Assembly (NCBI RefSeq): GCF_022651205.1
Contig: NZ_JALCQI010000011.1
Span: 1-39,413 of the forward strand
Source: Limosilactobacillus sp.
GTDB lineage: Bacteria; Bacillota; Bacilli; Lactobacillales; Lactobacillaceae
Length of the DNA stretch: 39,413 nucleotides
Direction of reading: 5' to 3'
Positions 33,430 through 39,413 of the stretch are shown here, one piece after another. Within the stretch, counting starts at the first letter, position 1. The number at the start of each line of letters is the position of its first letter. The position numbers were made by a program, and so were the translations under genes. The notes below the pieces were generated by a model, which saw only the letters and a list, made by a program, of their open reading frames with translations, did no database searches and was not told where the DNA came from.

Positions 33430-34302
33430 ATGGCTACAATTCAATGGTTCCCAGGACATATGGCGAAGGCCCTGCGTCAAATTCGCGAACAAATGCACCT
33501 TGTAGATATTGTTTTTGAATTAGTCGATGCACGGGTCCCTTATTCCTCACAGAACCCAGAAATAGCATTAGCGGCCGGTAAGAAGCCACGGCTGTTAATC
33601 ATGACAAAGACTGACCTTGCTGATGAAAAACGGCTAAATGAATGGCTAGATTATTTTAAGGAGCATCATCAGCCGGTATTAGCGCTTGATTCACGTCAAC
33701 AAAATGTTAGTAAAATCGTTACTGCAAAAAGTAAGGAAATCCTTCACGACAAGTTAGCTGAAGAAGTTGCAAAGGGATTGAAGAAACGACCAATCCGGGC
33801 AATGTGTGTTGGTGTTCCTAATGTTGGTAAATCGACGCTGCTAAACCACTTAGTGAAAAAGAATGTTGCCATAACTGGAAACCGACCGGGAGTTACAACT
33901 GGCCAGCAATGGTTGCGATCATCTGCTGAGCTAGAGCTGCTAGATACACCAGGTGTTCTTTGGCATAAGTTTGCCAGTCAAAAGCAAGGAACAATGTTAG
34001 CTCTATCAGGAGCAATTAAAGATAGTCTTTACGCTAAGGATGATGTGGCCCTATTTGCTCTTGACTATCTTCGTCATCACCAACCTGATGAACTAGTCAA
34101 ACGATACCGATTAACCGATACGGATTTAGGTGAAGATGTTTCTAACCCAGAACTTTTGTTACGAATTACGGAAAAGATGGGATTCCGTGATGATTATGAC
34201 CGAGCAAGTGAACGCCTAATTTTTGAGTTACGAAAGGGTAAATTGGGTCCAATTACAATGGAAGTCCCAGCCGATTTAAATGAGGATGGGATTAATGAGT
34301 AG
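33430..34302 (+). CDS. rbgA: Ribosome biogenesis GTPase RbgA (YlqF)
   Basis: This 290-residue protein is a circularly permuted GTPase, with the G4 motif TKTD at 59-62 ahead of the P-loop GVPNVGKST at 128-136 and DTPG at 172-175. A C-terminal helical ANTAR-like RNA-binding region follows (about 190-285). RbgA is needed for a late step of 50S maturation in Bacillus. The N-terminal IQWFPGHMAKALRQI is diagnostic. The start follows AGGAGG. Its last codons overlap the start of rnhB by eight bases. Confidence 0.96.
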   Translation: MATIQWFPGHMAKALRQIREQMHLVDIVFELVDARVPYSSQNPEIALAAGKKPRLLIMTKTDLADEKRLNEWLDYFKEHHQPVLALDSRQQNVSKIVTAKSKEILHDKLAEEVAKGLKKRPIRAMCVGVPNVGKSTLLNHLVKKNVAITGNRPGVTTGQQWLRSSAELELLDTPGVLWHKFASQKQGTMLALSGAIKDSLYAKDDVALFALDYLRHHQPDELVKRYRLTDTDLGEDVSNPELLLRITEKMGFRDDYDRASERLIFELRKGKLGPITMEVPADLNEDGINE

Positions 34303-35068
34303 TAGGACCGTAGCAGAAATCAAGCAGGAACTAAAAGAAATTCACGATCCCGATGCGCCATTATTAATCGAATTAGCTCAAGATCAACGAAAAGGTGTTC
34401 AAAATGCTCTTAAACAGTGGTATCGGCGGGAAGAGCGTTATCAGACAGCATTAACTGCCTTTCACCAGCGATTCAAGTATGAGCAATATTATTGGCAACA
34501 GGGGTGTCAGTATGTTGCCGGCATGGACGAAGTTGGTCGGGGACCATTAGCGGGGCCGGTAGTTACTTGTGTCGTAATTTTGGATCCAACGTTCGATCTG
34601 GTTGGGGTTACCGATTCAAAGCAATTAACGCGGCATGAAAGGGAAAACCTTTATTTACAGATTGTAAATGAAGCGGTAGAAGTGAGCATTGCAGTTAATG
34701 ATGCTGCAAAAATAGACCGCCTAAATATTTATGCAGCTACTCAGGACGCGATGATGACGAGCGTTCGTCAATTGCACCATAAGCCTGATCATTTAATAGT
34801 TGATGCTGTGCCATTACCTGCACTTGAGATCCCACAAACGACACTTATCAAGGGTGATCAAAAATCAATTAGTGTGGCTGCTGCTAGTATCATTGCTAAG
34901 GAGTACCGGGATCACCTTATGCGGGACTATGATCGAATTTACCCAGGCTATGATTTTGCCGATAACATGGGATATGGAACTAAAAAACATTTAGCTGGGT
35001 TGCGTAAATTAGGGGCAACGCCTATTCATCGGCGCTCATTTAAACCGGTTCCGGAATATTTAAAATAA
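34295..35068 (+). CDS. rnhB: Ribonuclease HII
   Basis: This 257-residue enzyme cuts RNA in RNA-DNA hybrids and removes single ribonucleotides from DNA. The active-site start is Asp78-Glu79 in AGMDEVGRGPLAGPVV; the later conserved segments are LIVDAVPLP with a catalytic Asp and SVAAASIIAKEYRD with the last. An N-terminal helical stretch of about 65 residues, typical of the Bacillota enzyme, precedes the core. GAGG at 34283-34286 lies eight bases before the ATG at 34295, which is preferred to an in-frame ATG at 34280. It overlaps rbgA and is coupled to it. Confidence 0.96.
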   Translation: MSSRTVAEIKQELKEIHDPDAPLLIELAQDQRKGVQNALKQWYRREERYQTALTAFHQRFKYEQYYWQQGCQYVAGMDEVGRGPLAGPVVTCVVILDPTFDLVGVTDSKQLTRHERENLYLQIVNEAVEVSIAVNDAAKIDRLNIYAATQDAMMTSVRQLHHKPDHLIVDAVPLPALEIPQTTLIKGDQKSISVAAASIIAKEYRDHLMRDYDRIYPGYDFADNMGYGTKKHLAGLRKLGATPIHRRSFKPVPEYLK

Positions 35069-35114
35069 TGCCAAATTAAAAATTCTCCGTACTGTATTGG
35101 TAGGGGGGATTTTT

Positions 35115-35981
35115 ATGTTACAAGCTCAAGAATTTTTATTAAGATTAAGTCTTTGTCCAGGATTGAGTCCAATTTCACGGTGGCGGCTATGGAAAGTTGC
35201 TGAAAAGGCACGGGTATTTAATAATCTCAGTTTATTGATTGAGCGTTCAGGAATTAGTATTCGGGCACAGAACGCGCTGTTAACAAAGTGGGATAGTTTT
35301 GAATTGCAGGAGAAGGTTCAGTTAAATATGAAACAATCCTACATTACGGTCGTTGATAATGAATATCCACGACAGTTAAGTGAAATATTTTGCCCACCAC
35401 TAGTATTATTTTATCGGGGAGATATTAGTCTTTTAGCGACGCAGAGTTTAGCGGTAGTTGGTGCTCGACAAATGACAAGTTATGGTGCTGCAACGCTGAA
35501 GGGAATCCTTCCAATGATTGTGAAGCGAGGGATTACAATTGTGAGTGGGTTAGCTGCCGGAGTTGATGGATTAAGTCATGAGATTACCTTGAAGAACCAG
35601 GGAAATACGATTGGTGTCGTTGGCTGTGGGTTAGATCAGGTGTATCCACGGAATCATCAACAGCTGCAGCAAGAAGTCGCCGAACGAGGGTTAATAATCT
35701 CAGAATACGGACTAGGTGAAGGACCACTGGCTTTTCATTTTCCAGAGCGGAACAGAATTATTGCTGGCTTAGCCGAAACGCTTTTGGTCGTTGAGGCAAA
35801 GAGACGCAGTGGTAGCCTTATTACAGCTGGAATAGCTTTAGAAGAGAACCGAAATGTTTGTGCTATTCCAGGGCGGATCGATGCTCCATTATCATTAGGT
35901 TGCAATCAACTAATCGCAGCTGGCGCAAAACCAATTACGGAAGCCAAGGATCTCTTGGATGAATTTCTTTTGAACAATTAA
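35115..35981 (+). CDS. dprA: DNA processing protein DprA
   Basis: This 288-residue protein has an N-terminal SAM-like region (about 1-60) and the Rossmann-like DprA core: VVGARQMTSYG (about 112-122), SGLAAGVDGLSHE, VVGCGLDQVYP, FPERNRIIAGL and EAKRRSGSLITAGIA. DprA loads RecA on incoming single-stranded DNA during transformation; in lactobacilli it is present even where competence has not been shown. The C-terminal DML1-like domain of some homologues is reduced or absent. The start is set by AGGGGGGAT, six bases before the ATG; an in-frame TTG at 35097 is upstream of that site. Confidence 0.94.
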   Translation: MLQAQEFLLRLSLCPGLSPISRWRLWKVAEKARVFNNLSLLIERSGISIRAQNALLTKWDSFELQEKVQLNMKQSYITVVDNEYPRQLSEIFCPPLVLFYRGDISLLATQSLAVVGARQMTSYGAATLKGILPMIVKRGITIVSGLAAGVDGLSHEITLKNQGNTIGVVGCGLDQVYPRNHQQLQQEVAERGLIISEYGLGEGPLAFHFPERNRIIAGLAETLLVVEAKRRSGSLITAGIALEENRNVCAIPGRIDAPLSLGCNQLIAAGAKPITEAKDLLDEFLLNN

Positions 35982-36034
35982 TCCTTGCAATTTGACTCCT
36001 TTTTAATTAAAATCAACATTCGATTGGATAAAGT

Positions 36035-36075
36035 TTGACAGATACTATCTAAATGCATTAATAATAGTAGTGTCA
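36035..36075 (+). promoter_or_regulatory. Promoter of topA with overlapping inverted repeat
   Basis: A perfect -35 TTGACA (36035-36040) and, 17 bases on, -10 TTAATA (36058-36063). An inverted repeat, TGACA-GA-TACTAT (36036-36048) and ATAGTA-G-TGTCA (36064-36075), spans from the -35 box to the start region. The leader of about 50 bases to the topA start holds no other structure I recognise. Confidence 0.6.
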
Positions 36076-36119
36076 GTAAGTAAGATATTTATAAAGTATA
36101 AAAATAAGGAGCCAATAGA

Positions 36120-38246
36120 ATGGCAACTAGTACGAAAAAAAGAAAGTCGACGGGAAAACGAAAAGTAACCCGACGCGCAAAGCCAAGAAAAAAATTGGTA
36201 ATAGTTGAATCGCCTTCAAAGGCAAAAACAATTGGAAAATATTTAGGCCGATCATATAAGGTCGTGGCAAGTTTGGGTCATGTTCGCGACTTACCTAAGA
36301 GTCGAATGGGGGTTGATATTGAAAATAATTATCAACCGGATTATATTTCGATTCGCGGTAAGGGGGATGTAATTAAAGAGTTACGTAAGGATGCGAAGAA
36401 TGCGAAGGCAGTTTATCTGGCATCTGACCCCGATCGTGAGGGTGAAGCGATCGCATGGCATGTTTCAAACATTTTGAAGCTTGATGATTCAGAAAAGAAT
36501 CGGGTAACCTTTAACGAAATCACAAAGGACGCGGTAAAGGAAGCCTTTAATGAACCTAGAACCATTAATATGGATCTAGTTGACGCCCAACAAGCACGGC
36601 GAGTTCTCGATCGTCTTGTGGGTTACTCCATTAGCCCAATTTTATGGAAAAAAGTTAAAAAGGGCTTGAGTGCAGGTCGGGTTCAATCAGTAGCACTTAA
36701 CCTAATTATTCAACGGGAAAATGAAATTCGAAACTTCAAGCCTGAAGAATATTGGACAATTGATGCTGAGTTTAAGCATAACAAGGATCAGTTTAAAGCA
36801 ACATTTTATGGTGAAAATGGTAAAAAGGTTGCTTTAAAGAATAATAATGATGTTCAAAAGATCCTTGGTAAACTGGATAAGAATAAAGATTTTGAAATAA
36901 CAAAGGTAACCAAACGAGAGCGAAAGCGTCAACCACAGCCTCCATTTACAACTTCAACAATGCAACAGGATGCTAACCGGCGCCTGAATTTCCGTACCAG
37001 GAAGACAATGATGACAGCACAAATGTTGTATGAAGGAATTGACATTAAGCAGGGAGCTGCTGTTGGTTTGATTACCTACATGCGGACTGATTCTACGCGG
37101 ATTGCGGCAATTGCTAAGCATGAGGCTTCTAAGTTCATTCATGAGGAATACGGTGGCGATTATGCAGCAATTAAGCCGATTAAGGGAAAGTTGCCCGAAG
37201 GAGCTCAGGATGCTCACGAAGCGATTCGGCCGACTTCAGTATTTAGGACTCCAGCAAAGATGAAGCCTTATTTAACTAATGATCAGTACAAACTTTATAG
37301 CCTGATTTGGTCTCGCTTTGTTGCTAGTCAGATGACACCTGAAATTATTGATACCATGAACGTTAACTTACGGCAAAATAATGTAGATTTCAGGGCATCC
37401 GGTTCAAAAGTTAAGTTTGCTGGATTCACTAAGATATATAAACGTGGTAAGGAACAGGATAACCTCCTTCCTGAATTAAAGGAAGGCGATGTTGCACAAA
37501 TGATTAGCGATAATCCTGCTCAGCACTTTACACAACCACCTGCTCGTTATACTGAAGCTGCTTTAATCAAGACCCTTGAAGAGAATGGCGTTGGGCGTCC
37601 TTCTACTTATGCGCCAACACTAGATACGATTCAACGACGTTACTATGTACGGCTAGTCTCTCGGCACTTTGAGCCAACTGAACTAGGTGAAATCGTCAAT
37701 ACAATTATTGAGAAGCAATTCCCAGATATTGTGAATGCTAAGTTTACCGCTGATGTAGAAGGGAAGTTGGACGAGATTGAAGAGGGTAAGCAAAACTGGG
37801 TCCGAGTTGTTGATGGTTTCTACCAACCATTCTCAAAGGAAGTAAATGCCGCAGAAAGCGAAGTTGCTAAAATTGAGATGAAGGATGAACTTGCTGGAAT
37901 GGACTGTGACATTTGTGGTGCCCCAATGGTAATTAAGATGGGGCGTTATGGTAAATTCTATGCTTGCTCTCGCTTCCCTAATTGTCGAAATACTAAAGCG
38001 ATTGTTAAGGATACCGGAATCACTTGTCCAAAGTGTGGCCAAGGAACGGTTGTTGAGCGTAAGTCCAAGAAGAATCGCCTCTTTTATGGTTGTTCTCGTT
38101 ACCCTGACTGTGACTTTGTTTCATGGGATAAGCCAATTGGCCGGAATTGCCCTAAGGATGGTCATTTCTTAGTCGAGAAAAAGATTAAGGGCGGTACTCA
38201 AGTTGTCTGTCCGAATGGTGACTATAAAGAGGAACCACAAAAATAG
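36120..38246 (+). CDS. topA: DNA topoisomerase I
   Basis: This 708-residue type IA enzyme relaxes negative supercoils. TOPRIM starts at [20 protein letters not shown] (about 24-43) and includes [14 protein letters not shown]. The catalytic Tyr320 lies in [13 protein letters not shown]. The C-terminus has zinc-binding segments: CDICGAPM...CSRFPNC, then CPKCGQGT...CSRYPDC, and a third degenerate one (CPKDGHF...CPNGD). A Lys/Arg-rich leader of about 24 residues precedes TOPRIM ([20 protein letters not shown]), longer and more basic than usual. The start follows AAGGAG. The promoter is its own, and the stop is immediately followed by a cre-like sequence. Confidence 0.96.
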   Translation: MATSTKKRKSTGKRKVTRRAKPRKKLVIVESPSKAKTIGKYLGRSYKVVASLGHVRDLPKSRMGVDIENNYQPDYISIRGKGDVIKELRKDAKNAKAVYLASDPDREGEAIAWHVSNILKLDDSEKNRVTFNEITKDAVKEAFNEPRTINMDLVDAQQARRVLDRLVGYSISPILWKKVKKGLSAGRVQSVALNLIIQRENEIRNFKPEEYWTIDAEFKHNKDQFKATFYGENGKKVALKNNNDVQKILGKLDKNKDFEITKVTKRERKRQPQPPFTTSTMQQDANRRLNFRTRKTMMTAQMLYEGIDIKQGAAVGLITYMRTDSTRIAAIAKHEASKFIHEEYGGDYAAIKPIKGKLPEGAQDAHEAIRPTSVFRTPAKMKPYLTNDQYKLYSLIWSRFVASQMTPEIIDTMNVNLRQNNVDFRASGSKVKFAGFTKIYKRGKEQDNLLPELKEGDVAQMISDNPAQHFTQPPARYTEAALIKTLEENGVGRPSTYAPTLDTIQRRYYVRLVSRHFEPTELGEIVNTIIEKQFPDIVNAKFTADVEGKLDEIEEGKQNWVRVVDGFYQPFSKEVNAAESEVAKIEMKDELAGMDCDICGAPMVIKMGRYGKFYACSRFPNCRNTKAIVKDTGITCPKCGQGTVVERKSKKNRLFYGCSRYPDCDFVSWDKPIGRNCPKDGHFLVEKKIKGGTQVVCPNGDYKEEPQK

Positions 38247-38290
38247 TAAAAACGTTTTCAATAGTTTTACTAAATTTTACTATTTTACTA
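38244..38290. repeat. Iterated TTTTACTA elements
   Basis: TTTTACTA occurs three times in tandem (38265-38272, 38275-38282 and 38283-38290), and its exact inverse TAGTAAAA lies at 38244-38251, starting in the topA stop codon. Confidence 0.75.
38247..38260. promoter_or_regulatory. cre-like CcpA site
   Basis: TAAAAACGTTTTCA matches the consensus TGAAARCGYTTTCA at 13 of 14 positions. It stands about 45 bases before the -35 box of the aldose-epimerase-like gene. Confidence 0.55.
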
Positions 38291-38291
38291 A

Positions 38292-38320
38292 TTTAAAAGA
38301 GCTCTCTAATTTGCTATGAT
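38292..38320 (+). promoter_or_regulatory. Promoter of the aldose-epimerase-like gene
   Basis: TTTAAA (38292-38297), a 17-base spacer ending in the TGC extension, and TATGAT (38315-38320). The -10 lies inside the loop of the terminator-like hairpin at 38300-38334. Confidence 0.6.
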
Positions 38321-38338
38321 GCGGTTAGAGAGCTTTTT
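38300..38338 (+). terminator. Terminator-like hairpin overlapping a promoter
   Basis: AGCTCTCTAA (38300-38309) pairs perfectly with TTAGAGAGCT (38325-38334). Five T follow (38334-38338). It can end the topA transcript. Transcripts from the promoter inside its loop would start near 38327, in the right arm, so they would not form the hairpin. Confidence 0.75.
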
Positions 38339-38357
38339 ACTAAGGAGAAATGGTACT

Positions 38358-39236
38358 ATGATTAAGCTAGAAAATGATAAATTAACAGTTGAAATCGCTG
38401 AACTAGGGGCACAATTACATAGTATTCGACGGAATGATAACCAGATTGAATATCTATGGCAAGGCGATCCTGACTCATGGAAGCGTCAAGCACCAATCCT
38501 CTTTCCGTTTGTTGGGCGATTGAAAGATGATCAATATAAATTCGCTGGAAAAACATATCACCAAACTCAACACGGATTCGCGCGAGACAGGGAATTTAAG
38601 GTAGTTGATCAGAGTTCTTCAAGAGTGATTCTTGAACAAACGGATAGTGAAGACACGTTAAAGGTCTTTCCTTTTGCATTTCAATTGCAGGTAATTTATG
38701 AATTAGCTGGTGATCAGTTAAATGTTTGTTATTCGGTTACTAATCCAGATAAAGGGCACTCATTAATCTATGCTATTGGTGCTCATCCTGGCTTCAATAT
38801 GCCATTAAGTAACCAGGGTACATTTGATCAGGTCCAACTAAACGTTTCTCCTGCTGAAAAGTATTCACGGATTGTTCTAAACGGTCCTTATAATGATTCA
38901 CAAAATCCAGTTATGATTGATATGCAAAAACCTTTAACAATTAACCATGAATTATTTAAGAATGATGCGGTGATTTTTGAAACTGGCGGTGCTAAATTTA
39001 CTGCTACGTTAACTGATCCAAGCAATAATCATGGAGTTCATGTACACACTCTAGGAACTCAGCATGTCGGTGTCTGGTCACCATATCCAGCTAAAGCTAA
39101 TTTAGTTTGTGTTGAACCTTGGTGGGGAATTGCGGATAATGTTAATACAGACGGTGAGTTGCTCCACAAGCAGGGAATGCACCGGCTAGCCCCTCAAGAC
39201 AATGATAAATACAATTTCAGTATTCAACCATTTTAG
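38358..39236 (+). CDS. Aldose 1-epimerase family protein (LacX-like)
   Basis: This 292-residue protein is of the aldose 1-epimerase/LacX group. Conserved spots are the phosphate/ring-binding Arg region PILFPFVGRLKDD (about 46-58), HGFARDREF with a His (about 74), IYAIGAHPGFNMPL with the presumed catalytic His, and VCVEPWWGIADNVNT with the catalytic Glu. The protein should interconvert alpha and beta forms of a sugar, but the substrate cannot be told from sequence; the LacX branch is not proven to act on galactose. AAGGAG at 38342-38347 sets the start. An ATG at 38350 is out of frame. A cre-like site upstream suggests control by carbon source. Confidence 0.88.
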   Translation: MIKLENDKLTVEIAELGAQLHSIRRNDNQIEYLWQGDPDSWKRQAPILFPFVGRLKDDQYKFAGKTYHQTQHGFARDREFKVVDQSSSRVILEQTDSEDTLKVFPFAFQLQVIYELAGDQLNVCYSVTNPDKGHSLIYAIGAHPGFNMPLSNQGTFDQVQLNVSPAEKYSRIVLNGPYNDSQNPVMIDMQKPLTINHELFKNDAVIFETGGAKFTATLTDPSNNHGVHVHTLGTQHVGVWSPYPAKANLVCVEPWWGIADNVNTDGELLHKQGMHRLAPQDNDKYNFSIQPF

Positions 39237-39263
39237 AAATAGAGTGTGAGCTGCAGTAAACGG

Positions 39264-39413
39264 TTCGACCATGTAACTGGTGAATACGATTAAATTATAT
39301 TTAAAATAGTAAAGAAGCTGGGAATTAACTTTCTCGGAGGGACGGTTGACTAACCTAGAACGATGAATGATGATGAAATCATCAGAGTCGTTCGTAGTTA
39401 GGCTCGAGTCCCT
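39264..39413 (+). ncRNA. Structured RNA element, truncated by the window edge
   Basis: There is no gene here, but three helices follow one another. TTC-G-ACCA pairs with TGGTGAA (39264-39284). CTGGGAA pairs with TTTCTCGG at 39318-39337, with two G-U pairs. A long composite hairpin runs from 39338 to 39413: AGGGAC/GTCCCT, CTAAC/GTTAG, AACGA/TCGTT and TGATGAT/ATCATCA, 23 perfect pairs divided by internal loops of 6x6, 4x4 and 4x3 bases around a GAA tip. This suggests a conserved RNA or leader. I could not match a family with confidence; the GGAC-GGTTG and CGAG-TCC ends recall the tip of a T-box stem I. Confidence 0.45.

Noticed and set aside
1-39413. A novel defence or mobile system
   Set aside because: No nuclease, toxin, reverse transcriptase, restriction or phage cluster, flanking repeats or composition shift is visible. 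The integrase-like gene is single, degenerate and flanked by core genes.
39237-39413. tmRNA, RNase P RNA, SRP RNA or tRNA at the right edge
   Set aside because: I looked for their conserved segments and did not find them in the visible part.

Overview
The window looks like a chromosomal core region of a low-GC lactic acid bacterium of the Lactobacillaceae. The proteins, the strong AGGAGG ribosome binding sites and the gene order (ribT-scpA-scpB-rluB; ypbB-recQ-ypbE-cmk-rpsA-der-hup; thyA-dfrA-hlyIII-degV-ypmR-ypmS-yozE; rbgA-rnhB-dprA-topA) are those of Bacillota. Pyruvate kinase follows dnaE directly, with no pfkA between them. That points to an obligately heterofermentative lineage such as Limosilactobacillus (reuteri-like); the genus is an inference, not proven here. 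Nearly all genes are on the + strand. Three are on the - strand: a 65-residue membrane protein, a degenerate integrase-like gene and a hemolysin III family gene. I see no rRNA, tRNA, CRISPR array, prophage or insertion sequence.

Layout. 1-2606: end of trmK, a Nif3-like protein and pepT. 2660-5176: a zinc/manganese ABC importer (binding protein, ATPase, permease) behind a good promoter and a Zur/Fur-type palindrome, closed by a two-way terminator. 5194-10518: DUF2929-like small protein (-), dnaE, then pyk with its own promoter and an upstream cre-like site. 10520-14818: cvfB, a xerD homologue, ribT, scpA, scpB and rluB, tightly packed with overlaps. 14829-15775: FMN riboswitch and riboflavin transporter ribU. 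15826-20989: ypbB, recQ, ypbE, cmk and rpsA. 21017-24345: der, hup with a hairpin-rich leader, and a TPR protein. 24341-28435: integrase-like gene (-), cca and an ABC-F ATPase. 28451-33161: thyA, dfrA, hlyIII (-), degV, an SGNH hydrolase and a YpmS-like protein. 33190-38338: yozE-like, rbgA, rnhB, dprA and topA. 38247-39236: aldose 1-epimerase-like gene behind a crowded regulatory region. 39237-39413: no gene, but three consecutive RNA helices cut by the window edge.

Most genes serve DNA replication, segregation and repair (dnaE, scpAB, recQ, hup, dprA, topA, rnhB) or ribosome and tRNA maturation (rluB, rpsA, der, rbgA, cca, trmK), mixed with nucleotide and cofactor supply (cmk, thyA, dfrA, ribU) and glycolysis (pyk). 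I did not find a clear new multi-gene system. The most interesting points are the xerD homologue, which has lost three of the usual catalytic residues, and a second still more degenerate tyrosine-recombinase-like gene; a ribU leader whose alternative pairings can be read base by base; the structured hup leader; the aldose-epimerase promoter inside a terminator-like loop; and the structured RNA at the right edge.
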